Source: an uncultured Clostridia bacterium
GTDB taxonomy: Bacteria > Bacillota > Clostridia > Christensenellales > UBA1242
Length of the DNA: 33,713 nucleotides
Assembly (NCBI GenBank): GCA_944350275.1
Contig: CALVOK010000023.1
Coordinates: 1 to 33,713 of the forward strand
Direction: 5' to 3'
In this document: positions 1 through 11,400 of the stretch, piece after piece
Numbering within the stretch: the first letter of the stretch is position 1
Layout of the letters: every line of letters starts with the position of its first letter
Program-made: the position numbers and the translations under genes
The notes under the pieces: generated by a model
The model's input: only the letters and a program-made list of their open reading frames with translations
Told to the model about the DNA's origin: nothing
The model's database searches: none

Positions 1-24
1 GAAGTTCTGATAAAATATGTGAAT
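1..24 (+). repeat. Tail of a repeated upstream cassette (copy 1)
   Basis: These 24 bases match positions 33473-33496 at 21 of 24 positions. In both places the match lies upstream of a gene whose product begins MKTL(K/R)LK. The window starts here, so the rest of the cassette, if present, is just outside it. Confidence 0.5.
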
Positions 25-65
25 AAAAAATATTTAAAATATTACCATAAAAGTGAGGTAGAAAA

Positions 66-1730
66 ATGAAAACATTAAAACTTAAGTTAATTTCACTAGT
101 TGCAATGGTATGTCTAGTGCTAGGACTGGTAGTCGTAGGCATTTATGCTGCTGAAATTCAGTATATAAAACTAGGTGGGAATGTAGTATTTGATATTGGA
201 GATAAAACTCTTTATCTACAAGATGTTTTGATAAAGGGAAATGATAGCGACTCAGCATATAGTTTAAAAGACAAGGGTAAGTTTGTACCAGGATATGTTG
301 AAGAGCAGTTTAGCATGAATCTAGGTCAGTATTCCAACAATAACAACTCATTTGAAATATATTATGATATAATAAATACAGTAGACGAAGAGGGTAATAC
401 CTATGTCTATGGAGTAAATGCAACTTCCACACAAGAGGGAGTTACATTTGACTATTCTATAGATAATGAATATGGTGTGATATTAAATGGAAGTTTTGGT
501 CCAGGGGAAATCACTCCAGAAACACCAGCAACCTCAAGATTAACACTTACAGTCAACGCACCAACAGAGACAGTAGTAGACTTAAATCAAATAACAATCA
601 CATTTACCGACCCTGTATATCATGACTTTACATTTACAACAGATGACCAAACAGGGACTGCCACACTAGACTCCTATACAGGCAATGCCTCTGAGGTAAT
701 AATACCAAACACAATCTCCGTCATGACAATCAACGACCAAACCTTATATCTTCCAGGTAATCAATATGATGTGACTGCAATAAGAGATGGAAGTTCGTCA
801 TCAGATGGTGTATTTTACAACAACCGTGCCAATCTTACAAGTGTAACATTACCGGAGAAGGTACAATCAATAGGTGCTTATGCATTTTATTATTGTAGTA
901 GTCTAACAAATGTTACTTTCCCAGAGACCTTACAAACAATAGGTACTTATGCATTTTATTCTTGTACTGGCCTTACAAGTATAACTTTGCCGGAGAGTAT
1001 AACAAGTATAGGTAATTATGCATTTGCTTTTTGTTCATATTTAACCGAGATAAATTACAACATACCATCATTATCAGATTTAAGTGTCAACAATAATGTA
1101 TTTGGTCTTGCAGGACGAAATGGAACAGGGACAACAGTAAACTTTGGAGACAATGTAGAATACGTACCAGCATATTTATTTAGATATTGTAGTGGTTTAA
1201 CGGCTATTAACTTATCCTCAAGTATAACAAGTATAGGTAATGGTGCATTTTATAATTGTGAAAACATCCAAACAGTGAACTATCCAGGTACAATGTCGCA
1301 GTGGTGTACAATAAATTTTGCAAATCAGTATTCTAACCCAATATGTTATGCAGAATCACTGGTAATAGATGGACAAAAGATTTCAGAAAACTTAGACTTA
1401 GAGGGAGTAACAAACATAACAGGTTCATATACTTTTGCAGGATATGATAAAATTACAAGTGTAACATTACCAGAGAGTTTACAGTCAATAGGTACTTCAG
1501 CATTCTACAGTTGCACCAATCTCACCACTGTCACAATCGAAAGCGAGACAATCTATAACTTGGCAACTTCGTCAAGTGCTTGTGGATACTTGTTTAGCAA
1601 TGCCACAACCGTTAGAGTACTTACAGATTTTGCAAGTGATTCTCATTCTTATATCAACACCACAAACTTCCCAAATGTTGATAAAGATGTGGTTATTGAT
1701 GGAAAAACCTATTGGGTTTATACAAAATAA
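66..1730 (+). CDS. Secreted TasA-like / BspA-type leucine-rich-repeat surface protein
   Basis: A 554-residue exported protein. The N-terminus (MKTLKLK, then a hydrophobic stretch ending near VVVGIYAAE) is a Sec-type signal peptide. Residues about 32-200 look like the beta-rich TasA/camelysin type of extracellular domain, by style only. From about residue 255 there are BspA-type leucine-rich repeats of about 23 residues with the recurring core SIGxxAFYxCxxLTxVTLPE, in two blocks separated by a less regular part. There is no LPXTG signal or C-terminal membrane segment, so retention at the surface is unexplained. BspA-type repeats usually bind host or neighbouring-cell proteins; the ligand here is unknown. 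The GTGAGGT element at 53-59 is a usable ribosome binding site. A second gene with the same signal peptide begins at 33691. Confidence 0.8.
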   Translation: MKTLKLKLISLVAMVCLVLGLVVVGIYAAEIQYIKLGGNVVFDIGDKTLYLQDVLIKGNDSDSAYSLKDKGKFVPGYVEEQFSMNLGQYSNNNNSFEIYYDIINTVDEEGNTYVYGVNATSTQEGVTFDYSIDNEYGVILNGSFGPGEITPETPATSRLTLTVNAPTETVVDLNQITITFTDPVYHDFTFTTDDQTGTATLDSYTGNASEVIIPNTISVMTINDQTLYLPGNQYDVTAIRDGSSSSDGVFYNNRANLTSVTLPEKVQSIGAYAFYYCSSLTNVTFPETLQTIGTYAFYSCTGLTSITLPESITSIGNYAFAFCSYLTEINYNIPSLSDLSVNNNVFGLAGRNGTGTTVNFGDNVEYVPAYLFRYCSGLTAINLSSSITSIGNGAFYNCENIQTVNYPGTMSQWCTINFANQYSNPICYAESLVIDGQKISENLDLEGVTNITGSYTFAGYDKITSVTLPESLQSIGTSAFYSCTNLTTVTIESETIYNLATSSSACGYLFSNATTVRVLTDFASDSHSYINTTNFPNVDKDVVIDGKTYWVYTK

Positions 1731-1962
1731 TTTTTATTTCAAATTAAAAATTCAATTTATTTAACATGAAATAAATATATAAAAACTTTAAGTATGTTTT
1801 TTAAAAAATATATTAAATTTTGTTAAAAACATAAAAATAAAATAGGCAAAATCTAATTAAAAGAAAATATTTTTTAAAAACTAAAAATACACAAATTTCG
1901 TTGAATCAAATTTTTAAGAAAATATTGAAAATTTTAATAATTTTTTAATGATTTATAAAAAT

Positions 1963-2003
1963 AAAAAGACTATATTGAAATTTTTGCTAAATATAGTCTT
2001 TTT
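1963..2003. terminator. Intrinsic terminator, probably bidirectional
   Basis: Arms GACTATATT (68-76) and AATATAGTC (90-98 of the 1900s) are extended by five A:T pairs on each side and followed by a T-run on the plus strand. The mirrored A-run gives a T-run on the minus strand. It lies 230 bases past the stop of the leucine-rich-repeat gene, leaving a long 3' untranslated region. Confidence 0.8.
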
Positions 2004-2353
2004 TATTTGGAACTTAACAATATTTTATTTATTATTTTTATTAATTTTTATATATTTTTTATTTTTATATTTTTTAATCATTTTTTAATTATATATATTT
2101 TATTTATTATTTAACATATTTTTTATGTATTGTTTATTTTTTTTAATAATTTATTTTATATTTTTAACAAATTAAAATTCTTTTGAAAAATCAATATTTT
2201 TTGTAGTTTAATTTATATAATTAAATAAATTTTAATTGTTTGTTTATTTTTTATTTTTAATTAAAAAACATTTTAATAGTTGTATTTAAATCCTTATTTG
2301 TTTAATGTGTACTTTGTTTCATATCACTTGTAATGTTATTTATTTAACTAAAT

Positions 2354-2406
2354 TTTAGTCAAAATTCTACAAATCATTTGCTTAAATGACTAAAAAAGTG
2401 TTATTA
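2354..2406 (+). promoter_or_regulatory. Candidate promoter with an inverted-repeat operator
   Basis: An 8-base inverted repeat TTTAGTCA (2354-2361) / TGACTAAA (2387-2394) surrounds a weak promoter-like pair: TTGCTT at 2378-2383, a 17-base spacer, and TTATTA at 2401-2406. The predicted transcript starts just before the ribosome binding site of the giant lipoprotein gene. The repeat could be an operator or a coincidence of AT-rich sequence. Confidence 0.35.
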
Positions 2407-2429
2407 TGAAAATACTAAAGGAAGGAGAT

Positions 2430-5400
2430 ATGAAAAAGGTATTAATTTTATTTGCACTTTTGTTTTCTTCGGCAATATGTTTATCTGCCTGCAACAGTGG
2501 ACCAAGTGTGCAAGGAGAGTTTAATAGAGATAGTTATATTGTTTCATTAGATGACACAATAAATTTTTACAATGACTTTTCTATTATAAAAGGGGCAAGT
2601 TTAGAAGACATAACGTTTGTCTCTTCAAATACGGAAGTACTTGAAAAGCAGGAGGATGAGAGTTTTACTGCGATGTCGAGCGGTCAAGCAATTGTATTTG
2701 CTCAGTATCATGGTGAGACTTTCGCTCAAACAAAAGTTACAGTTAAATACCGTCTTTCTTCGCCTTCCCAACTAGAAATTAATAATGACGGAGTTCTCAC
2801 ATGGTCACCTTCCTATGCGACTACACATGAGGGGGTTGTGTATGCGGACTCTTACTATCTAGAGTATGCTGACATAACAGACAATGAAAGTCCAGACCCA
2901 GACGAAGTGACCTTTGTAGGAGAGGAAGTTGAGGATAGTTTTACTTTTGAAACTGGGTCATATTATGTGCGTATAACTGCACTTAGTGATAATGAGTATA
3001 TTGATGAATCTTTATGGACTGAGCCTCCTATAATTGTCAACAATGGTGTTGTGGGTGTGATTGAAAACATTTCCATTGTAAATTCATCTTTGCCATACAA
3101 TACAAGTTCTGAGATTTCGTGGGATGTAAAGGAGGGCATTTCTTCATTATATGACGTTTATCTTAACGGAATCATGATTTTTGGTAATTTAAATACCAAT
3201 TCTTTTTCATATAATTTTAATTTAGTTGAAGAGAACGAAGTTTTAGAGATTAAAGTTGTTGCAAAAGACGAAACAGGCGCTCTTTTACCAACAACAACAT
3301 CTTTCAGCCTTGAAAAACTTATTGCTCCAAATGTGCAATATCAGGGCGACGGAATAAGCCATTTGACATGGAATGACATTGAAAATGCTAGCAGTTATGT
3401 AATGGATGTCTATAACTTAGTTTTAGGCAATCATTCTTATTTATATTATGACAATGAACAAAATGATGAAATTTTATTTGATGGGATGTCAAGTGGACTA
3501 TATCAAATAAATGTCTCCACATTGGGTGACGGAAATAATGGGTTGTACTTAAATAGTAACTCGACGGAAAATATTTTGATTGCAAAACTTCAAACACCAG
3601 ATGTTGATATTACATTTGAGGACGACAAAGCAATATTAAATTTTGCCAAGGTTGATGATTATAGCAATAGGTATATTATTTCTTGGGCAAATAAAAGTCA
3701 AATTGTCACAGGACAAAGTTGCGAAATAGATTTATCAGATTTAGCAAGTGGCAATTATGCATTTAAAATCAGAGCGCTTCCTAGTTTAAATGCAGGCGAG
3801 ATTGTTCCTTATGAACAAGTGGGGCAAAATACAACAACAATTTTAGCCTCAGACGAATTTACATATGACTTTGCTATACTTAGTGATATTACAAATGTAA
3901 CTCATCAAATTGAAAATGGCGGGAATTCACTTTTTGGGTTCAACGAAGTACAATATGCAAATTTTTATCAGATTTCTGTAAATGGAACACTTATTGAAGA
4001 TACGGATATTGACATACAACGAGGATATGTATATATAAGAATTGAAGATTTATCATCTTTCCCAGCAGACGACAACATCTACAATGTAGAAGTGGTTGCG
4101 GGTCTAAAAAATGATAGCGAAGAAATTGCACCTCGGTCTACATTTACAAAAGTATTGACTATTTTAGATACAGTAACTGAGAGTGATGAGCAAACAAATG
4201 GTTATTACACATGGAATGCTCTTGACAATTCTTATGCCTGCTACCGATATGAAATTTACTCGGCAGATAATAGTTATAATATAACAAACTTTACCGCAGT
4301 TCAGAGTGGTACAACCAGTGAGAATATAATAATTGAGCCTCTAAGTTTTGGCTATTATGTAATAAGAATTTACACAGTTTCTACAAATACGGATGAGTTT
4401 TTAAATTCGGACTTCTGTGACGAGAACAATTACTTTGAGGCAAAATTTTTAGTGTATGAGCAGATTGATTCGCCAAATGTAACATTCTCTGATGAAAATG
4501 GTTACACTCTTACTATTGAAAGCACTGAATTTAATGGAAGTTACGAAATTTATGTTGATTATGTTGAAGGTGCTATACCAGAAGGAATTATCCCTTACAA
4601 TCCTGAACTTCAATCGGACGAGGTTGTATATTCTTTGTTAAATCAGTTCAGCGAGGCGAGGGCTTACACACTTGCTGTAATTGCAACTGCTGGTGATGAG
4701 TATGATGGCAACCTTCATACAAATTCTCAGCCAACACTTTTGACTGTTACTAGACTTAGTGTGCCTGAGTTAGAATTTAAATCAAGAGTTGATAGGGGGG
4801 TAAGAAGTGAAGAGGTAACAGTTGAAAACCTTGAACATACTCAATATCCTATTTTCAAAGTTGATGGCTCCATTGTAGAAACAAATAGGAATTACACATT
4901 AAATGTATCAGACCAAACAATTTTTGACAATGAATTCATGCTTACCATCTCTTATGTTGCAGGCGAGCGAGAAGGAGATAGTTATTATCTTGATAGCCAT
5001 GAGACAAGTATGACATTTAGCAGAGTGAATTATCCAAAAAATATATCATATAGTGATAGCATTCTCTCATGGGATGAAAATGCTGACCATACTGAAAACT
5101 ATGTTATAACGGTAACTTTGACCAACTCAACAAATGGCAATTATTATTACACAACGCAGACAGATAGTGCAAATATCAATTTGCAAGAACTCATCAATGA
5201 TAGATGTGAGCAGGATGCATCCTTTGCTACTTCGTATAGACAATCTGAGAGTGTGCAAATACAAGTTTTTGCATACGCGAACAATGAAATTCAGGGAATT
5301 TATTATATTCCATCATCATATGGTACGACAGTCGGTGGCGGTAATGTTCTCACTCTTTATAGGCTTGACAACCCAACTTTAACCTTTGATCCTAACACTC

Positions 5401-8400
5401 TTTTACTGAGTTGGAATCATGTTGCACAAAATACCGTTTATGATATTTATGTAGACGGAGAACTTGTCAAGGAAGATTATGTAAATCAGGATGTTAACTC
5501 GAACGTTACAATAAACATCTCAGACCTTGGTGATATTGACTTCACCATAAGGAAGGCAATCTATGTTATAGGTAAAAACGCGGGATATTTAACATCAGCG
5601 CAGTCAAACACTATCAGCATAAAAGAACTTGCAACAATTGACAGTATAAATGTTGTTCAAGACGATGGTCAGTACTTGCTTGTGTTTAATATTGACTCAG
5701 ACGTAAGTAATACAGGTGCAATTCATGTAAATGGAAGTGCAGACAATGTAAATTATCAAGTAGGACAGAATAATGGAAACATAGACCTAGCAGACTTTGA
5801 AGATGTTGATTTTGCCTTCCAAGTAATTGCACAAAATAGTGTTTCAACAAACACTTATTACATAAACTCCAAAACTACAACTTTCAGTTTAATAGACCTC
5901 AGTGGCATAGAGTTTAATGTATCACTTGATAATGACATTATTTCATGGAAAGGAGTTGCTAATGATTTTATTGGGAATAATATAAATCCTATTAAATATA
6001 TTTTGACAGTAAATTGCAATAGCCAATCACATACTATTACAACCTCGCAAACATCTTATAATCTTCAAGACATTGAAAATGGAATAGGTGGTATAGTATT
6101 AAGCGGAAATGTTGAAATTATTGTGAAAGCACAAGTTACAGACAACTATACTTTAGTATTAACAGGCGGACAAGCAAGAGGATATTATGGAAGTGTACAG
6201 GATGAGGCAATTGAGACAGAAAAACTTCTGCAAATAAATTCGCTTAGTTATGAAATTTTAGACGCGACAGACCAGGATAGTTTATTAAATCAAAAGAGGA
6301 ATGCTTATGCTGTTATCACATGGGAGGACCTTTGGACTGACAAACAGGGTGTAATTTTTGAGATAACTTTATATAATGAAAATGTTGCGACAGACGAGAC
6401 AATCTATGTAAGTGATGGTTCTACTCATACAAATTACTCACTTATTAAAGAGGATAATAACTATAAATTAACTTTACAAAGCGCAATGTTTGGTTTGAAT
6501 GATACTGTTATTACAATTAGAACTGTTTGCGAAAACTTTATTACAAGTCAGCCAAGCACATTGACTTTGCAAAGACTATCACAGATTTCAAATGCGACAA
6601 TAAATCAAGATGGTTTACTTACTATTAATGACAACGCAAATAGTGCATATATTATTCAATTGAGCATAAGTGACAGACTGGTTGAAGAAAAACTTGACTT
6701 TACTGGGCAACAAAGCAAGACTTTTGACCTTATGAGAGAGGGACTTTTAGAAGATATATATGGTTACTATACAATTGCAATTCTTTCGTATGATGAAAAC
6801 GGCAAAAAATTGCCAGTAAGCAGTATGTACTTAGTAACAGGGACAAAACTTCAAGGGATTGAAAGTTCCCAACTTGACGATTATGGGTTTGTAAATCTTG
6901 TTTTATATGCAGATAATTTTACCAATTTAGTGTTTACAGCAAGAACATCTTATAACGGAGAATATATTACAACAGATGTGATACCTGTTCCAACAGACAC
7001 GTTAAATGTATATCAAGTATTTATTCCAACTCTTATAGAACAATTTTCAGATAAAATGTCTTTTCAAGAGGGTAGTTATATCTTTGAGATAACGGTAAGT
7101 CAGCAAGGATATGTCAGGTCTGATTATCACGAATTTACCTTTAATTATAAGGTTGAAAAAACATTGCCAACTCTCTTAAGACAAGATTTTAGTCAAGACT
7201 ATTTGATTTTAAATATTCCTGAACAAGATGATACTGTAGGTATAACAATGGGAGTCACCTATTATAACAGCACAGAAGGAACGGCAGTTGATGGACAGTA
7301 TTTCTCCTATGATGCCACAGCGGTTAGAGGATACTTGTGTACAACGGTTACAGGAGAGAGGTATTTCACAGAGACTAGAGATGACTCACTTACAGATGTA
7401 ACTTATGAGGAATGTTACGGAGTAAATCTTAACAGCCTTTTATCAGATTATGACTTTGGCAAGTTTGATATTGACATAGTAAGAATAGGTAAAGGTGATG
7501 ATAATGTTGTAAATATATATGATTCGCATAAATATCAACTATACAAGTTAAACAGAGTTATAGATGACAGCCAAAATATAGACACAGTTAGAATTGATGG
7601 TAGTTATCTTGTTTGGCAGTGGCAGGCTGAAGATGACTTTTCGTCAGTAAGCGGGTACAATGCAAGCAGTTACTATATTACTTTCTATTCTGTTGATGAT
7701 GGTGAGTCATTTAGAATTATGAGTTATTCTTCTGCCTTGGATTTAAGTCAGATTGAGTTAGTTGAAGGCAAGGCATACTATATTACTGTTACAGCACTAT
7801 CAAATAATAACAATATACTTGCATCAAGCGAGACACAAAACAGGGTGCAAACATTAAAATATACCCAGCCACTTCCAATAGAGGTTGTAGACGGCACGAT
7901 TGTATTTAATGAAGAAGCATTCATGGACACAAGATTTATGCAGGATATTACAAATTACTTTAATAGTGCAAACCCTACCTATGAATTATTCTATATTATG
8001 GGAACACAAAATTATCTTGCACCATATTACTTCAATCTTTCAATCTTTGGTTCTCAAATGTTAACACTTCATTTTACAGCACTTGATTCATTGGGGGCAG
8101 AGACAAGTGTAAGTTATGATATGACTATCCCTGGTTATATGCTTTTCCCAGATATAGCAATAACAAACAACAATAGTCTAATTTCTGATGAAACAAGGTT
8201 GTCTTATATAGAACTTTTGAAATTATATGCAGATACACTTGAAAATTCAACAGAGTCTTATGCAATTTACTTTAGACAGACAGCAGAGGTTTTAAGTCAA
8301 TTGCAGTCGCATGGATTGTCGTCGCAAGCAATCTTGTTTGATGATTATGGAAGGACAATCCCTGCAGGAGAATATGCTCTTTCAATTCGTCATGAGGGAG

Positions 8401-11400
8401 GAGACGGAAGATATATAAGTTCAATCTACTCAACTTCTACAAAAATATACTTGACTCCGGCTCCATCAGTGACATTAAGTCAAGAAAATGACGGTACAAA
8501 TAATTATTATATGGCAACCTTTGGCAATACACATTCATATTTTGCTGATAATACCGATGGCAATGTGAGTTATACAAGAGGATATGTTACAAGTTATAAA
8601 ATGATTTTAAGACCAAATTATAACAATACAAACGGACTATCCTATGATGAGAATATTGTATTTGATATTATCTATAGTGATGGCAACTGGAATGTATTTT
8701 ATGGCGGACAAAATTTAACAGGTGTTATAACCAATGTAAATATGACAGGTATGCCAGGATTTAAAATTAATATGACTGTTCTTCGTGAGCAGTATGATGC
8801 ACTTGCCCAGGAGCCTTTAATAGTAAATACCTTAATAAGAGCGGATGTTATAGCATCTTCATCAGACAATGGTTATGTGCCAAATGGCAAAAGTGCAATT
8901 TTCTATGTTAGATATCTAGATCTTCCAACAGATAGTTTAACTTTCCAAAATGGAGAAATGACCATAAGGACAAATCTTGAAAGTTCGACGGCAATACTTG
9001 TAAAATATCTTGCTACAGGTTCAGAGGCAGAGTCGATGCTTATTCAAATAAATAATGGCATAGCAAATATTGACCTGCAACGTGAGGGACTATATCAATA
9101 CATAGTGTTATCTTTAAATGGTTCAATATCATACAACACAATGAATGTTGAAAGTAAGAGTTATGCTGTTGAGAATGTTTACAAACTCTCTGCACCAGAT
9201 ATTTCAACACAAAACAATAATTTATTTATTCAGTATAACAGTGCTGATTTTAGTTATACTCAAGACCAATCACTACAATTTATGTTGGCAAATGATATCT
9301 CGCTTGCCGAGGGAGATGGGTACTATTATCAAAGCACAATTACAAGAGATGATAGAAACTATATCACATATTCTGTAGGCGCAATTGACTCAACAGGGAA
9401 TGTTATATTCTCGTCAGAACTCAATGCTCAAGAGTTTTATGCATATCTTCTTGGTAACAGCGGTATAGTGCAATCATCTTTGGCAGAAGAACATACAAGT
9501 CATGGAGCGGATTATATTTGGACATTTTTGACGATGAATGCTGACGGCTCATATATACCAGCAAGAATGCTGTTTACCTCAGAAGTTTCACAAATAGATG
9601 CAAGAATGTTAAATGTAATAAATCAGTCACCGTTTATAAGTGACGGCAATATAAAGTGGGATATAATTACCGACCTTCCTGTCATAGAAAATGGTACAGT
9701 ATTGTATCAAGTGGAAGTATTATACTACAATAGAGTTGTGGGAGAAAATGAATTTGATACTACCTATGATTATATTACAAGAGATACATACTACACAACA
9801 AATACAATGCTTGATGCAAGGTTTATAAGTCAAGATTATGATTACTACATAATTGAAGTAACAGCCTTTGCTGGTACTTTGACAAATGATGATGAAAGAG
9901 CGATTACGACTCTAGAAAATGAAAGGTATTTACTTGCTGAATCTCTTTATTATCAAGACGAAGAAAGACAGGTTTTAAAAGGTCGAACGAGGACTCTAGG
10001 TACAATTTCTCAACCAATCACAAGAACAAATACACCAATACTTGCGCCAAATGAGAATGTAAATAATAATGGTGTTAGTGATGGTAAAATAGTATATTAC
10101 ATAACAGCCGAGGAATATGGCAACAGAGTTATAACTGAATCAAATTCCGCCGACACAACTTCAAGGACTATCATCTATGCAACATATACACAATCTGGAC
10201 AGATTTTTACAGTTGACCTTCAAGGAACATTTGAATATTCAACAAATTCGTCAACAGATATTTCTGGTTATATAATGGTTGTATTCACATTAGATGAGGG
10301 ACAACTTGATGGTGTAAACTTGCTTGATATAAATGTGCAGATGTATTCAAATACTGGACTTCTATCTAAGGCGCTTGTAATTGATAATATTTATAGGTTA
10401 AGCAACTTTAGCGATAGTTATTATGAGATTTTACTTGTAGGCGAACAAACTGTCCTTGATTTTACAAACTACTTTAGATATATTTCAATAGGTGGCGGTT
10501 CTTCAAATTATAAAATAGTTATTGATTATACAACTACCTCAGGCAACAATCAAATAGTCATAACTCGCGATAGTGCTTCAAAAATGTTTACTATCACAGA
10601 GGATATGATTGAGATAAATGTTCAAGCACAAGATAATCAAAGCGTAAGTGCGACAAGTAGATTAAAAATACTCTATAGCGACACGCTAAAGTTTGTTGTG
10701 CATAACACGATTGTACAAGAGGATGGACAAGACTTAATAAGTATTGCATGGGATGCAGAACTCTATAGATTTGTTTGGAATTGGACAAATGGCAGTCTTG
10801 CTACAGACTATGAATATTATGTTCAAATTGCAATGCAAAATAATCAAACCTATTCTGAAGTAACATCAAACAATTACTTTATGCCAAGCCAAAGAGGAAC
10901 TATTGTAAACTTTGCTGTTAGGGCAAGGCATATAGGCCAAGAGAGTGAGGGTGGAACATTTAGTTTATACCTTTTCAGTCAGGCGGTAAATTATAATGAG
11001 CATGAAATAGATTATAATTTATTCTCAGGTGGTGACGGAAGCGAAACGAGCCCATACAGAATTTCTACAGCAGAGGATTTCTACAATATATCTAAGAGAA
11101 ATACAGAGAGCGAGCAATTCTACTTCATTTTAACAAATAATATAATTCTTGATAATGACATGTTGCTTGATAATGATAAGTTGATAATGGAGATATTCTA
11201 CGGAGTACTTAATGGAAACGGATTTGCAATTTCAATTTCAGCGGACCGAATTTATCAATTAGAAGATTATCAAGAAGATATTACAGGTATAGGCTCAATA
11301 ATATTTACAAGTTACTTCTCGCTATTTAAAGAAATTTCACCGAGAGCGGTTATAGAAAACCTTGCTATAAACTTTACTGTTAACACTACAGCACTTAATG

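Larger units (their letters stand above)
1731..2429. other. Very AT-rich intergenic region with strand-composition switch
   Basis: About 700 bases without a credible gene. The left part (1740-1960) is A-rich on the plus strand and the right part (2005-2320) is T-rich, with the switch at the hairpin at 1963-2003. No tRNA, repeat array or broken gene was recognised. The right end carries the promoter and ribosome binding site of the giant lipoprotein gene. Confidence 0.6.
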
